Below, one piece after another: positions 26,610 through 35,108 of a stretch of 64,000 bases of DNA. Location of the stretch: positions 62,001-126,000 of the forward strand of contig NZ_CP017754.1 of assembly GCF_001854325.1 (NCBI RefSeq), read 5' to 3'. How positions within the stretch are numbered: the first letter of the stretch is position 1; each line of letters starts with the position of its first letter. The notes below the pieces were generated by a model. It was not told the origin of the DNA. It did not search any database and worked only from the letters and a program-made list of their open reading frames with translations. The stretch comes from Cupriavidus malaysiensis (GTDB lineage Bacteria > Pseudomonadota > Gammaproteobacteria > Burkholderiales > Burkholderiaceae). Both the position numbers and the translations under genes were made by a program.

Positions 26610-27833
26610 TCAAACCGCCGCGCCGGCCGCCAGCGCGCCGGCCTGCTCGCGCCGCACCTGGCGTTGCCAGGCCAGCGTGAGCGCCAGCGCCACCGCCAGC
26701 GCCGGCAGCACGGCCAGGTTGACCGCCTGCCAGCCGTGCCGGTGCAGCACCTGGCCCGCCGCCAGCGTGGCGAGCGCGGTCAGCACCGCGGCGGAAAACT
26801 CCGCGGCGGCCTGAGTGCGGGCCCGTTCGCTGGGCCGGTAGGACGCGGCCAGCAGCGCCGTGCCGCCCACGAACATGAAGTTCCAGCCCACGCCCAGGCA
26901 CAGCAGGGCCAGGTAGAAGGCCGGCAGCGCCGTGGACGCAAGCGCTGCCAGCGCGGCCACGGCACACAGCAGCGTGCCGCAGGCCAGCATGCGCGCGGTG
27001 CCGAAACGCTGCAGCAACCAGCCCGAGAAGAAGGACGGCGCATACATGCCGACCAGGTGCCACTCGATGATCTGCGCGCCCTGCCCGATGCTGTGGCCGC
27101 AGGCGACGGCGGCGATCGGGGTCGCGGTCATTACGAACATCATCACGGCGTTGCCGATGCCGTTGTTGGCGAAGGCGGCCAGGAACACGGGCCGCCGCAC
27201 GATCTCGCCGAGCGGACGTGCCGGCAGCACGGCCTCGTCGCCGGCGCCGGCTTCGGTGCGGGCCGGCTCGCGGTAGGCGAGCAGCAGCAGCAGGATGGTC
27301 GCGACGCCGAACAGCGCCACCACGAGGTAGGAGCCGGCGAATGGCTCGGCCTGCAGCATGTCGCGGCTCCAGGCGGCGATCGCGGGGCCGCACACGGCGG
27401 CCACCACGCCGCCGGTCAGCACGGCGGCGATGGCGCGCGGCTTTTCCGCCACCGCGGCGGCATCGGCTGCGGCCAGGCGGTAGAAGCGTGCGAAGGCCTG
27501 GAACACACCGACCAGCGCGGTGCCGACGCAGAAAGCGACGAAGTGCCGGTGCGAGATGGCCCACACCGAGACCAGGCCGCCCACGGTGCAGGCGAGGCCG
27601 CCCAGGCAGAAGGCCAGGCGCCGGCCGCAGCGCTCGATGACGAAGGCGGCGGCGATCGCGGTGAACGCGGAGGCCACGGTGATCAGCGCGAAGGGCAGCG
27701 TAGCCAGCGCCTTGTCCGGTGCCAGCGTATAGCCGACCAGGCCGGTCAGGGTCAGGTCGACGGAAAGGGCTGCGGTGAACAGGGCCTGGCAAACCGCCAG
27801 TACCCGGGCCTGCGACATCGCCGGCGTGGCCAT
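26610..27833 (-). CDS. MFS transporter
   Basis: 407-residue, 12-helix MFS permease. The loop 2-3 motif is degenerate (VIERCGRRLAFCLGG). Helices are clear throughout, with a cytosolic loop after helix 6 (REPARTEAGAGDEAVLPARP). AAGGAG lies 7-12 bases upstream of the ATG. It resembles drug/arabinose-efflux type permeases, but no substrate is evident. It sits 119 bp downstream of the P450 gene on the same strand, separated by a 9-bp inverted repeat, and just upstream of a GlxA-type regulator. Export of a P450 product is one possibility (inference). Confidence 0.87.
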   Translation of the reverse strand: MATPAMSQARVLAVCQALFTAALSVDLTLTGLVGYTLAPDKALATLPFALITVASAFTAIAAAFVIERCGRRLAFCLGGLACTVGGLVSVWAISHRHFVAFCVGTALVGVFQAFARFYRLAAADAAAVAEKPRAIAAVLTGGVVAAVCGPAIAAWSRDMLQAEPFAGSYLVVALFGVATILLLLLAYREPARTEAGAGDEAVLPARPLGEIVRRPVFLAAFANNGIGNAVMMFVMTATPIAAVACGHSIGQGAQIIEWHLVGMYAPSFFSGWLLQRFGTARMLACGTLLCAVAALAALASTALPAFYLALLCLGVGWNFMFVGGTALLAASYRPSERARTQAAAEFSAAVLTALATLAAGQVLHRHGWQAVNLAVLPALAVALALTLAWQRQVRREQAGALAAGAAV

Positions 27834-27918
27834 GGAACGCTCCTTGGGGGAAATGAGGACAGTCCCAAGGTTAAGTCCGGCGCGCCCGGCACGACGGACA
27901 ACGATCCGTCGAATCCTG

Positions 27919-27945
27919 CCAGGCCGGCCGCCTGGCCCGGCCTGG
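27919..27945 (-). repeat. Inverted repeat behind the P450 gene
   Basis: 9-bp perfect arms CCAGGCCGG / CCGGCCTGG with a 9-base loop, 7 bases beyond the P450 stop. No U-tract; possibly a weak terminator between the P450 and MFS genes. Confidence 0.5.
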
Positions 27946-27952
27946 CCCGGGC

Positions 27953-30900
27953 CTAGTTGAACACGTCCTGCCGGTAGCGGCCCTCGGCCACCAGGCCGGC
28001 GAACCAGGCCGAGGCGGCATCGCCGTCCAGGCCGCCCTCGGCCACGGCGATGTCCATCAGCGTCTTGCGCACCGCCGGCGCCATCTGGCGCCCGTCGCCG
28101 CACAGGTAGACCACGGCACCGGCGCTGAGCTGGCGCCACAGCTCGGCGCGCTGCTGCCACAGCAGGTCCTGGACGAAGCGCGCAGGGGCGCCGGTGGCAG
28201 AGTGCGCCACGTGCAGGCGCGCCACACCCTGCGCCTGCCAGGCCAGCATCTCGTCGCGATACAGCCAGTCGTGCTGCGGGTGGCGGCAGCCGAAGTAGAG
28301 CTCGACCGGGGCCACGGCCTGTCCTGCGGCCTGCTGCGCGGCACGCTCTTCGAGGAAGCCGCGGAAGGGGGCGATGCCGGTGCCGGGCCCGATCAGGATC
28401 ATGGCTTGCGCGGGGTCGGCCTCCGGCGCGAACGGCGGGTTGGGCGTGCGGATGGCGGCCGCCACCGTGGCGCCCGGCGCCAGTCCCTGCAGCCAGTTGG
28501 ACGCCACGCCGCGGAACTGGCCGCGCCCCGACAGGGCCGGCGCCAGCACGGTGCCGACCGTGAGCGTGGCCACATCGGGCGAGACCAGCGGCGAGGAGGC
28601 GATAGAGTAGAAGCGCGGGCGCATCGGCACCACGCAGGCCAGCAGGCCGGCGAGGTCGAGCTCGATGGCCGGGAAGCGCGCCAGCAGGTCGGGCAGGCCG
28701 AGGCGGTGCGCCGCCACCTGGGCCGCGTAGCCTTGGGCGGCATCGTCCGAGCCCAGGCGCTCCAGCGACTGCCGCGTGAACGGGCAGCGTGTGCGCTGCG
28801 CCAGCAGGCGCAGGGTCTGGCGCGACACCACATCCTGCAGTTCGACGAAGTGCGTGAGCAGCGCGCGCAGTGGCAGGGGCTGTCCCAAGGGCAGGCCGCG
28901 CGCCGCGCCGGCGCGTGGCGCCGACAGCGTGACCACCGCTTCGGGATCGAGGTCGAGCCGCTCGCACAGGTCGTGCACCAGTGCCGGACGGTTCTGCGGG
29001 TAGACGGCGAGGTGGTCGCCGGCGGCATAGCGGGCTCCCTCGGGCAGGCGCAGCCGGATGTCGCGCGTCGAGGTGCGCGGCGCCTCGACGGCGAAGTCCC
29101 ACAGGCCGGCGGGATCGCTCACCAGTTCGCGGTTGGCGAGCACGGTGAACGGCTGGGTGTTGGAAGGCAGCACGCTGGCGCGGATCTCGTCGATGCCGCG
29201 CAGCGCGACCTCGACCGCCAGCGGCGGCGCGCCCTCGGCGCCCGGGGCCGGGCCGGGCGCGTGCGGCTGCTGCTGCGCGAGCGCGCTCCACAGCGCCGCC
29301 AGCCACTGCTCGGCGGCCTGGTCGAAATCGGCATTGCCGTCGGCCTCCCCGCGCGCCAGCAGGGGCCGGGCGCCGGCGGCGGCGAAGAAGGTGTCGAGGC
29401 GCTTGGGAAAGGCCTGGTAGGTGGCCCACTGCGAATTGCCGCAGCCGAGCACCGCGTAGCGCAGGCCGCCGGCGCGCCAGTCGCCCGGCGCATCGCCGGC
29501 GGCATCCAGCATGGCTTCGAAGCGGCGCGCGTTGTCGGGCGCGCGGCCGTTGTAGGTGGCCGCCACGATCACCGCCAGCCCTTGCGTGGGCAGCTTGCCG
29601 AGCGCGTCGTCGAGGTCGTGCAGCGTGGCCTCGTAGCCGGCCGCCAGCGCGCCCGCCTGGACCTGCTCGGCCAGCTCGCGCGCGGTGCCGAGGCTGGAGG
29701 CGCACAGCACCGCCAGCGTCTCGCCGCCGGCTGCCACCACCGGGCGCGCCGCCGCGGCCGTGACGGCGCCGGAGGCGGGCGCCGCCACCACGATGCGTTC
29801 GTGCGGACGGCGCCGGCGCGCGCGCAGCAGGAAGTGGTCGGGCTTGAGGGTCAGCGTTTCCTTGATGCGGAACTGGTAGTCGTGCGGATCGTGCAGCTGG
29901 AAGTGGCGCAGCATCAGCGCCAGCGCCAGCTTGGCCTCGGTCAGCGCGAACTGGCGGCCGATGCAGGCGCGCTCGCCGTTACCGAAGGGCTTGTAGGCAT
30001 GCGGATGGATGCGTGCCTCGTTCTCGGGCAGGAAGCGGTCGATGTCGAAGCGCTCGGGATCGTCCCACACGGCCGGATCGCGGTGCAGCGCCGTCAGCAC
30101 CACCGCGACGCGCCGGTCCTTGTGGATGCGGTAGCGTCCGCCGATCACCGTATCCTCGAAGGGCGCCACCGAGAAGGCGGGCGCGGTCGGCCACAGGCGC
30201 AGCGTTTCCTTGAGCACGCGGTCCAGCACCTGCAGGCGCGCCAGGTCGGCGTAGGCCGGCGGCGCGTCGCCGGGCAGCACCGCGTCCACTTCGGCATAGG
30301 CCTGGGCCAGCACGCCCGGATGGCGCATCAGCTCGTACAGGGCGAAGGTCAGCAGGCCGCTGGTGGTCTCGTGGCCGGCGATCAGGAAGGTGATCACCTG
30401 GTTGCGGATATTGACGTCGTCCAGGCGCTGGTCGGTCTCGGGGTCGCGCGCCTCCAGCATCAGGTTGAGCAGGTCGCGCGCGGGCGTGGGCGACTGGCGG
30501 CGCTGGCGGATCACGTCGTCGACCAGTTCGCGCATGAAGCGCGTGTCCTCGGCGAACTTGCGGTGCGCCGCGTGCATGAAGCGGTCCTGCAGCGGGAAGC
30601 GCGTCAGCTTGCCCATGGCCTCTTCCAGCGCGCCGACCATGGCGTCGATGAAGGGATGGAGCTGCTGGCTGGCGAAGGAGTCGAAGTCGTAGCCGAAACC
30701 GGACAGGGCGATGGTGTCCAGCGTCAGCCGCGTCATGTCGTCGGAGACGGCGATGTCGGCATCCGGGCCCTGGCGGTCCCACTTGTCGACCAGGCGCATG
30801 GCCACGCGCAGCATCACGTCGAAGTAGCCCTTCATCGCGCGCTGGCTGAAGGCCGGCATCAGGATGCGGTGGGCGCGCCCCCAGTTGGCTTCGTCGGTAT

Positions 30901-31225
30901 GCGCGGTGAACAGGCCGTCGCCGGCCACGTCGCGCAGGAAGGACAGCGGCGGGCCGATGAACTTGCGGAAGCGCGCGGCATCGGCCAGCTCCGCCGCCAG
31001 GGCCGCCGACGTGACGAAAGGCACGCGGCGCCCGGCGAAGTCGAGTTCGAAGATGCCCTCGTGCGCCCGCGCGCGCGCCATCAGGTGCTGGGCGAAGGCG
31101 CCCGGCTTGATCTGCAGGATATTGCCCACCAGCGGCCAGCCCGGATCGCGCGGGATCGGCTGCAGGGAGGCGGCGGGCCGGCCGGCAACCGGGGCCTGGG
31201 ACGAGGAAGTGGCGGCTTGCGTCAT
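27953..31225 (-). CDS. Self-sufficient cytochrome P450:NADPH reductase, CYP102 family
   Basis: 1090-residue fusion like Bacillus P450 BM3, which hydroxylates fatty acids with NADPH and O2 in one chain. Heme domain about 1-480: oxygen-activation AGHETTS at 283-289, ETLR (ExxR) at 340-343, heme-ligand Cys421 in FGNGERACIGRQFA. GDGLFTAHT holds Phe106, equivalent to BM3 Phe87, which controls substrate entry. A flavodoxin domain begins near LAVLCASSLGTARELAEQ. The FAD/NADPH reductase domain contains RPRFYSIASSPLVS and, near the end, GAVVYLCGDGRQMAP. ATG at 31225 gives a standard N-terminus; length fits the family. Diverges from a TetR gene, whose likely operators overlap its promoter. Confidence 0.95.
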   Translation of the reverse strand: MTQAATSSSQAPVAGRPAASLQPIPRDPGWPLVGNILQIKPGAFAQHLMARARAHEGIFELDFAGRRVPFVTSAALAAELADAARFRKFIGPPLSFLRDVAGDGLFTAHTDEANWGRAHRILMPAFSQRAMKGYFDVMLRVAMRLVDKWDRQGPDADIAVSDDMTRLTLDTIALSGFGYDFDSFASQQLHPFIDAMVGALEEAMGKLTRFPLQDRFMHAAHRKFAEDTRFMRELVDDVIRQRRQSPTPARDLLNLMLEARDPETDQRLDDVNIRNQVITFLIAGHETTSGLLTFALYELMRHPGVLAQAYAEVDAVLPGDAPPAYADLARLQVLDRVLKETLRLWPTAPAFSVAPFEDTVIGGRYRIHKDRRVAVVLTALHRDPAVWDDPERFDIDRFLPENEARIHPHAYKPFGNGERACIGRQFALTEAKLALALMLRHFQLHDPHDYQFRIKETLTLKPDHFLLRARRRRPHERIVVAAPASGAVTAAAARPVVAAGGETLAVLCASSLGTARELAEQVQAGALAAGYEATLHDLDDALGKLPTQGLAVIVAATYNGRAPDNARRFEAMLDAAGDAPGDWRAGGLRYAVLGCGNSQWATYQAFPKRLDTFFAAAGARPLLARGEADGNADFDQAAEQWLAALWSALAQQQPHAPGPAPGAEGAPPLAVEVALRGIDEIRASVLPSNTQPFTVLANRELVSDPAGLWDFAVEAPRTSTRDIRLRLPEGARYAAGDHLAVYPQNRPALVHDLCERLDLDPEAVVTLSAPRAGAARGLPLGQPLPLRALLTHFVELQDVVSRQTLRLLAQRTRCPFTRQSLERLGSDDAAQGYAAQVAAHRLGLPDLLARFPAIELDLAGLLACVVPMRPRFYSIASSPLVSPDVATLTVGTVLAPALSGRGQFRGVASNWLQGLAPGATVAAAIRTPNPPFAPEADPAQAMILIGPGTGIAPFRGFLEERAAQQAAGQAVAPVELYFGCRHPQHDWLYRDEMLAWQAQGVARLHVAHSATGAPARFVQDLLWQQRAELWRQLSAGAVVYLCGDGRQMAPAVRKTLMDIAVAEGGLDGDAASAWFAGLVAEGRYRQDVFN

Positions 31226-31399
31226 AGTGGGCGCGCAGGGGCGGCTAGGAGTCGTAGGCGGCCGGCGCGCCTGGCGCGCCGGTGGGAAACATCCTGGGGC
31301 GATACCGGTAGACAATACGCACGTGGCAGCCGGTGCGGAGCACGGCAGCGGCACCGGAGATGCCACCGACACCGGAACCGGAGCCGTAGTCGATGTCCG

Positions 31400-31443
31400 G
31401 TAGACATTCGTCTACTTCTGCAGCAAAGTAGACGAATGTAGAC
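31400..31443. promoter_or_regulatory. GTAGAC operator cluster
   Basis: Left element GTAGAC-ATTC-GTCTAC (31400-31415) is a perfect palindrome. ACATTCGTCTAC (31404-31415) is mirrored by GTAGACGAATGT (31428-31439), and a further GTAGAC ends at 31443. Four half-sites in 44 bp, beside a TetR gene: presumed repressor binding sites. Confidence 0.7.
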
Positions 31444-31453
31444 AGGATGTCAA
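31425..31453 (-). promoter_or_regulatory. Candidate P450 promoter overlapping operators
   Basis: On the minus strand a consensus TTGACA -35 (31453-31448), exactly 17 bases, then TACTTT -10 (31430-31425). Operator half-sites fill the spacer and the start region. Confidence 0.55.
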
Positions 31454-31592
31454 TGCACATGGCGCGGGGTGCCGCGCGTTTGCATGGCCGGCGCCGCGCG
31501 CATGCGCAGGGTGCCGGGCACCGGGCGCGTCTGGTGCACAATTTGTAGATCTGAAGACACACGCGGGCCACCGCCCGCCAAGCTGGCAGCAC

Positions 31593-32249
31593 ATGGAAGA
31601 CATCGCCGACGGCAAACGCAGATTGATCGACGCCGCCCTGCGGCTGGCCGCCGCCAAGCGCAGCTTCGCCGCGCTGGGCCTGCGCGAACTCGCGCGCGAG
31701 GCCGGACTCAACCCGAATACCTTCTATCGCCATTTCCGCGACATGGAGGACCTGGCGCTGACCGCCATCGCCGAGGTCAGCGATGCCTTGCGGCCGATGC
31801 TGCGCGAGGTGCGCTGGGCGGCCGCGCGCGACAGCTCGCAGGCCGTGGCCGAACGCACCTGCGGCGCCTTCTTCGCCTACGCGCATGGCCATGCCGATGC
31901 CTTCCTGCTGGCGCTGTGCGGCAGCACCGGTCCGCAGCCTGGGCTGCGCGCGGCGATCCGCCAGCTGCTGGCCGATATCGCCGCCGAGATCGCCGAGGAC
32001 ATCGAACGCCTGCAACTCATTCCCTCGCTGCCGCGCGCGACCGTCGACGCGGCCTGCGCGGAGATCGTCTTCCACCTGTTCCACCTGTCGGCCGAGTACC
32101 TGGAGGCGGACGAGGCCGGCCGGCGCGCCCACGTGGGGCGCGCGGTACGCTTCGTCGCCTGGCTGCTGCACGGCGCCGCCGCGACGCAGGCGGGCGAGGC
32201 CTGCCGCGCCGCCGAGGCCGCCGGCGCGGCGCGCCTGTCGGCCCGCTGA
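31593..32249 (+). CDS. TetR family regulator, probable P450 repressor
   Basis: 218-residue TetR-type protein. Helix-turn-helix LGLRELAREAGLNPNTFYRHF at the N-terminus; the FYRHFRDMEDLAL stretch resembles FabR/DesT-type fatty-acid regulators. The effector domain is all-helical and without a named family. It is divergent from the CYP102-type P450 gene with a GTAGAC operator cluster between. Bacillus P450 BM3 is likewise governed by a TetR-type repressor (Bm3R1), so repression relieved by a fatty acid is a reasonable inference. The start codon has a weak AGCAC context; no better in-frame start is seen. Confidence 0.87.
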   Translation: MEDIADGKRRLIDAALRLAAAKRSFAALGLRELAREAGLNPNTFYRHFRDMEDLALTAIAEVSDALRPMLREVRWAAARDSSQAVAERTCGAFFAYAHGHADAFLLALCGSTGPQPGLRAAIRQLLADIAAEIAEDIERLQLIPSLPRATVDAACAEIVFHLFHLSAEYLEADEAGRRAHVGRAVRFVAWLLHGAAATQAGEACRAAEAAGAARLSAR

Positions 32250-32292
32250 GACAGCCCTGATGCGGCTTTGATGCGGCGCGCGCGAGGCGCGC

Positions 32293-32697
32293 CTACTCGA
32301 CCACCTTGCCGCGCTGCACCTTGAGTGCGCTGCGCTGGCTCTTGCCCTCCAGGCGGCGCCGGCGCGAGGCCAGCGTGGGACGGGTGGCACGGCGCACGCG
32401 CGGCGGCGTGGCCACGCTGCGCACCAGTTCGTGCAGGCGGCGCACGGCTTCCTCGCGGTTGGCTTCCAGGCTGCGGTGCTGCTGCGCCTTGATCACCACC
32501 ACGCCGTCGCGCGTGATGCGGTGGTCGTGCAGCTGCAGCAGGCGCTCCTGGTGGTCGGCGGGCAGTGACGAGGCGCGGATATCGAAGCGCAGGTGGACGG
32601 CGTTGGAGACCTTGTTGATGTTCTGGCCGCCCGCGCCCTGGGCGCGGATTGCCGTGATCTCGTACTCGTGGTGGGGGATGGTCGGCTCGCCGTGCAT
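32293..32697 (-). CDS. arfB: Alternative ribosome-rescue factor ArfB
   Basis: 134-residue peptidyl-tRNA hydrolase that frees ribosomes stalled at mRNA ends. The catalytic GGQ is at 23-25 in RAQGAGGQNINKVSNAVHLR, the class-I release-factor signature. A basic tail (RRATRPTLASRRRRLEGK and beyond) would enter the empty mRNA channel, as in E. coli ArfB (YaeJ). Length and order match the family. It is convergent with the TetR gene upstream and follows the CDF transporter gene on the same strand by about 60 bases, without sign of an operon. Confidence 0.95.
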   Translation of the reverse strand: MHGEPTIPHHEYEITAIRAQGAGGQNINKVSNAVHLRFDIRASSLPADHQERLLQLHDHRITRDGVVVIKAQQHRSLEANREEAVRRLHELVRSVATPPRVRRATRPTLASRRRRLEGKSQRSALKVQRGKVVE

Positions 32698-32755
32698 GGC
32701 CGCATCTTAGCAAGCGGCGGGGCCGATATGGGGTACGGGGTACCGCGCCTGCCGC

Positions 32756-33766
32756 TCAGCGCGGCACGCTGACCGGATCGACGTGGGTCATCACGTTAAG
32801 CACGTCAGCGCGCGCCATGGCGCGGTTGCTGGCCTCGGTGGCGATGGCATGGCCCTGGGCCACGCTCAGGCTGCCGTCGACTTCCAGGTGCACGTCGACC
32901 AGGATCATGTCGCCCATCTTGCGCGTCTTCAGGTCGTGCACACCCTGCACGCCGGGCGTGGCGGCGATCAGCACGCGCAGGGCTTCCACCGTCTCGGCGT
33001 CGGCGGCGCGATCGGTCAGGTCGCGCAGGGCCTCCCGGCTGAAGCCCCAGCCCATGCGCGCCACCATCAGGCCCACCACGATGGCCGCCACCGGATCGAG
33101 CAGGTGGTAGCCAAGCAGATTGCCGCCGATGCCGCACGCGACCACCAGGGAGGAGGCGGCGTCCGAGCGCGCGTGCCAGGCGTTGGCCACCAGCATGCTG
33201 GAGCGCACCCGCTGCGCCGCCGCCAGCATGTAGCGGAACAGCGATTCCTTGGCCACCAGCGTGGCCAGCGCCACCCATAGCGCGACCGAGGTGACGTGCG
33301 GGATGTCCTCGGGGTGCTGCAGCTTGTGCGCGGCCGACCACAGCATGCCGATGCCGACCGCCAGCAGCAGCAGGCCGAGCGCGAGCGAGGCGGCGTTCTC
33401 GTAGCGCTGGTGTCCGTAGTGGTGGTCCTCGTCCGGGGCTTTGCCGCCCTGGTGGCCGGCGAACAGCACGACAAAATCGGCCACCAGATCCGACAGCGTG
33501 TGCACGCCGTCGGCCACCAGGCCGCTCGAGCCGGACAGCAGGCCGGCGACGATCTGCACCACGCTCAGCACGCTGTTGACTGCCACGCTCACCAGCGTGC
33601 TGAGGCGGGCGGTGGCCTGCCGGGCGGCGAGGCCGTCCTCGGCGTCGCCACGCAACGGCGCCATCGGCACCGTCTCCTGCGCCACGTCTTGCACCACGTC
33701 TTGTGCCGCCTGTCTCACTCCGTCTGCCTGCCCCACCCGTTCCGTCCCTTGCGATTCCCGCACCAT
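32756..33766 (-). CDS. Cation diffusion facilitator (CDF) metal transporter
   Basis: About 336 residues. Six membrane helices typical of CDF antiporters that export Zn, Fe, Co or Mn against protons. Metal-site segments are DGVHTLSDLVADF in helix 2 and WHARSDAASSLV in helix 5; a His-rich loop DEDHHYGHQRYEN lies between helices 2 and 3. A C-terminal cytosolic ferredoxin-like domain follows (LKTRKMGDMILVDVHLEVD). The start 33766 is chosen because GAGGATCGGGAAC lies ahead; the longer frame adds a Pro/Arg-rich piece. A rather long cytosolic N-terminus (about 55 residues) precedes the first helix. Metal specificity unknown. Confidence 0.9.
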   Translation of the reverse strand: MVRESQGTERVGQADGVRQAAQDVVQDVAQETVPMAPLRGDAEDGLAARQATARLSTLVSVAVNSVLSVVQIVAGLLSGSSGLVADGVHTLSDLVADFVVLFAGHQGGKAPDEDHHYGHQRYENAASLALGLLLLAVGIGMLWSAAHKLQHPEDIPHVTSVALWVALATLVAKESLFRYMLAAAQRVRSSMLVANAWHARSDAASSLVVACGIGGNLLGYHLLDPVAAIVVGLMVARMGWGFSREALRDLTDRAADAETVEALRVLIAATPGVQGVHDLKTRKMGDMILVDVHLEVDGSLSVAQGHAIATEASNRAMARADVLNVMTHVDPVSVPR

Positions 33767-34032
33767 GTTCCCGATCCTCTGGCGGGCCGTGCTCCGCCGG
33801 CGCACGCGCGGCGCCGGTGCCGGCCCTGTCGCCGGCAATGCTACCGCAGCCGCGTGTCGGCCGCGTGTCGGCCGCGCGGCAGGCGCCGCCCTGGCCGGGC
33901 GGCCGCGGTCATCGCGCGCGCGCCATCGCGCGTTAATGGCGTGGGAGCGTCGCCACGCGGCGCCTGCCCCACGTGGCGTGGCCGGCCCGGCCGCCCGCCC
34001 TGGCCGTTCCGGCCCGTATTCCGCCCCGCATC

Positions 34033-35055
34033 ATGCCTGTCTCTTCCCTTTCCTCCCTGCGCCGGCCCCTGGCCGCCCTGGCCTCGCTCACCCTGCTGGC
34101 CGGCTGCCTGGCCTGCGCCACTGCCGCCCGCGCCGCCGAGCCCGTCATCGTGCTCGACTCAGGGGAGGCCTCGCTGACGCTGATCGACCAGGCCACGCAC
34201 AAGGTGCTGCGCACCGAGCCCACCGGCAAGGAGCCGCACCACCTGCTGGCGACGCCGGACCAGCATGCGCTGATCGTCGCCAACTCGGTATCGAACAGCC
34301 TGATGTTCCTGGACCCGCACACCGGCAAGGTGCAGCGCCTGAGCGAAGGCGTGGAGGATCCCTACCAGCTCGGCTTCTCGCCCGACCACAAGTGGTTCCT
34401 CACCGCCGGCCTGCGGCTGGACCGTGTCGACATCTACCACTATGACGGGCAGCAGCTCACGCTGGCGCGCCGCCTGCCGCTGGGCCGCACGCCGAGCCAC
34501 CTGAACTTCACCTCGGACGGCCGCCTCGCCTTCGTCACCCTGCAGGACTCGGGCGAACTGGCGGCGATCGACCTCGCCACGCAGAGCGTGTTGTGGAAGC
34601 TGCCGGTCGGCAGCACGCCGGCCGGCCTGTGGATGACGCCGGGCGACCGCTATCTGCTGGTCGGCATGACCGGCGAGGACGACGTCAAGGTGGTGGACTG
34701 GCGCGCACGCCAGGTGGTCAAGTCGATCCCGACCGGCCGCGGCGCGCACAATTTCCGCGATCTCGACGACGGCCAGCGCGTGGCGGTCAGCAACCGCGTG
34801 GCCAGCACCATCAGCCTGATCGACTACCGCACGCTGCAGAAGACCGGCGACATCGCCGGCCTGCTGCCCGGCCCGGACGACATGGCGCTGAGCGCCGACC
34901 ACCGCTACCTGTGGGTCACCTTCCGCTTCGCCCGCCACGTCGGCGTGATCGACCTGCCCGCGCGCAAGCTGGTCGATACCATCGCGGTCGGCCGCTCCCC
35001 GCACGGCATCTTCTTCGCCGACGGCGCGCCGGTGCACGCGCCCAATCCGGACTGA
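34033..35055 (+). CDS. Exported YncE-like beta-propeller protein
   Basis: 340 residues with a signal peptide ending in a lipobox-like LLAGC (or alternative cleavage near ARAA). The mature part is built of repeated blades with LxxIDxxTxxV patterns (e.g. LTLIDQATHKVLRTEPTG, LAAIDLATQSVLWKLPVG, VGVIDLPARKLVDTIAVG), as in YncE/YVTN-type seven-bladed propellers. Start 34033 is preferred; the upstream frame is a Pro-rich extension. It lies 53 bases before a fatty acid hydroxylase gene on the same strand, possibly an operon. A structural or ligand-binding role in the periplasm is all that can be said. Confidence 0.87.
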   Translation: MPVSSLSSLRRPLAALASLTLLAGCLACATAARAAEPVIVLDSGEASLTLIDQATHKVLRTEPTGKEPHHLLATPDQHALIVANSVSNSLMFLDPHTGKVQRLSEGVEDPYQLGFSPDHKWFLTAGLRLDRVDIYHYDGQQLTLARRLPLGRTPSHLNFTSDGRLAFVTLQDSGELAAIDLATQSVLWKLPVGSTPAGLWMTPGDRYLLVGMTGEDDVKVVDWRARQVVKSIPTGRGAHNFRDLDDGQRVAVSNRVASTISLIDYRTLQKTGDIAGLLPGPDDMALSADHRYLWVTFRFARHVGVIDLPARKLVDTIAVGRSPHGIFFADGAPVHAPNPD

Positions 35056-35108
35056 GCGCCGGCGCCGCACCGATCCGCCATCCGCCTCTGCTCCAACCGG
35101 CCCGCCCC

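Larger units (their letters stand above)
31226..31592. promoter_or_regulatory. P450 / TetR divergent control region
   Basis: 367 bp between divergent genes. A 44-bp operator cluster lies at 31400-31443 and a candidate P450 promoter at 31425-31453. The start-proximal 170 bp toward the P450 gene would be an untranslated leader; nothing else recognisable in it. Confidence 0.65.

Noticed and set aside
28202..31441. A 1079-codon open frame on the plus strand opposite the P450 gene
   Set aside because: It has no family similarity and is a His/Arg/Gln-rich translation typical of the antisense of GC-rich genes. The minus-strand P450 has all its catalytic motifs.
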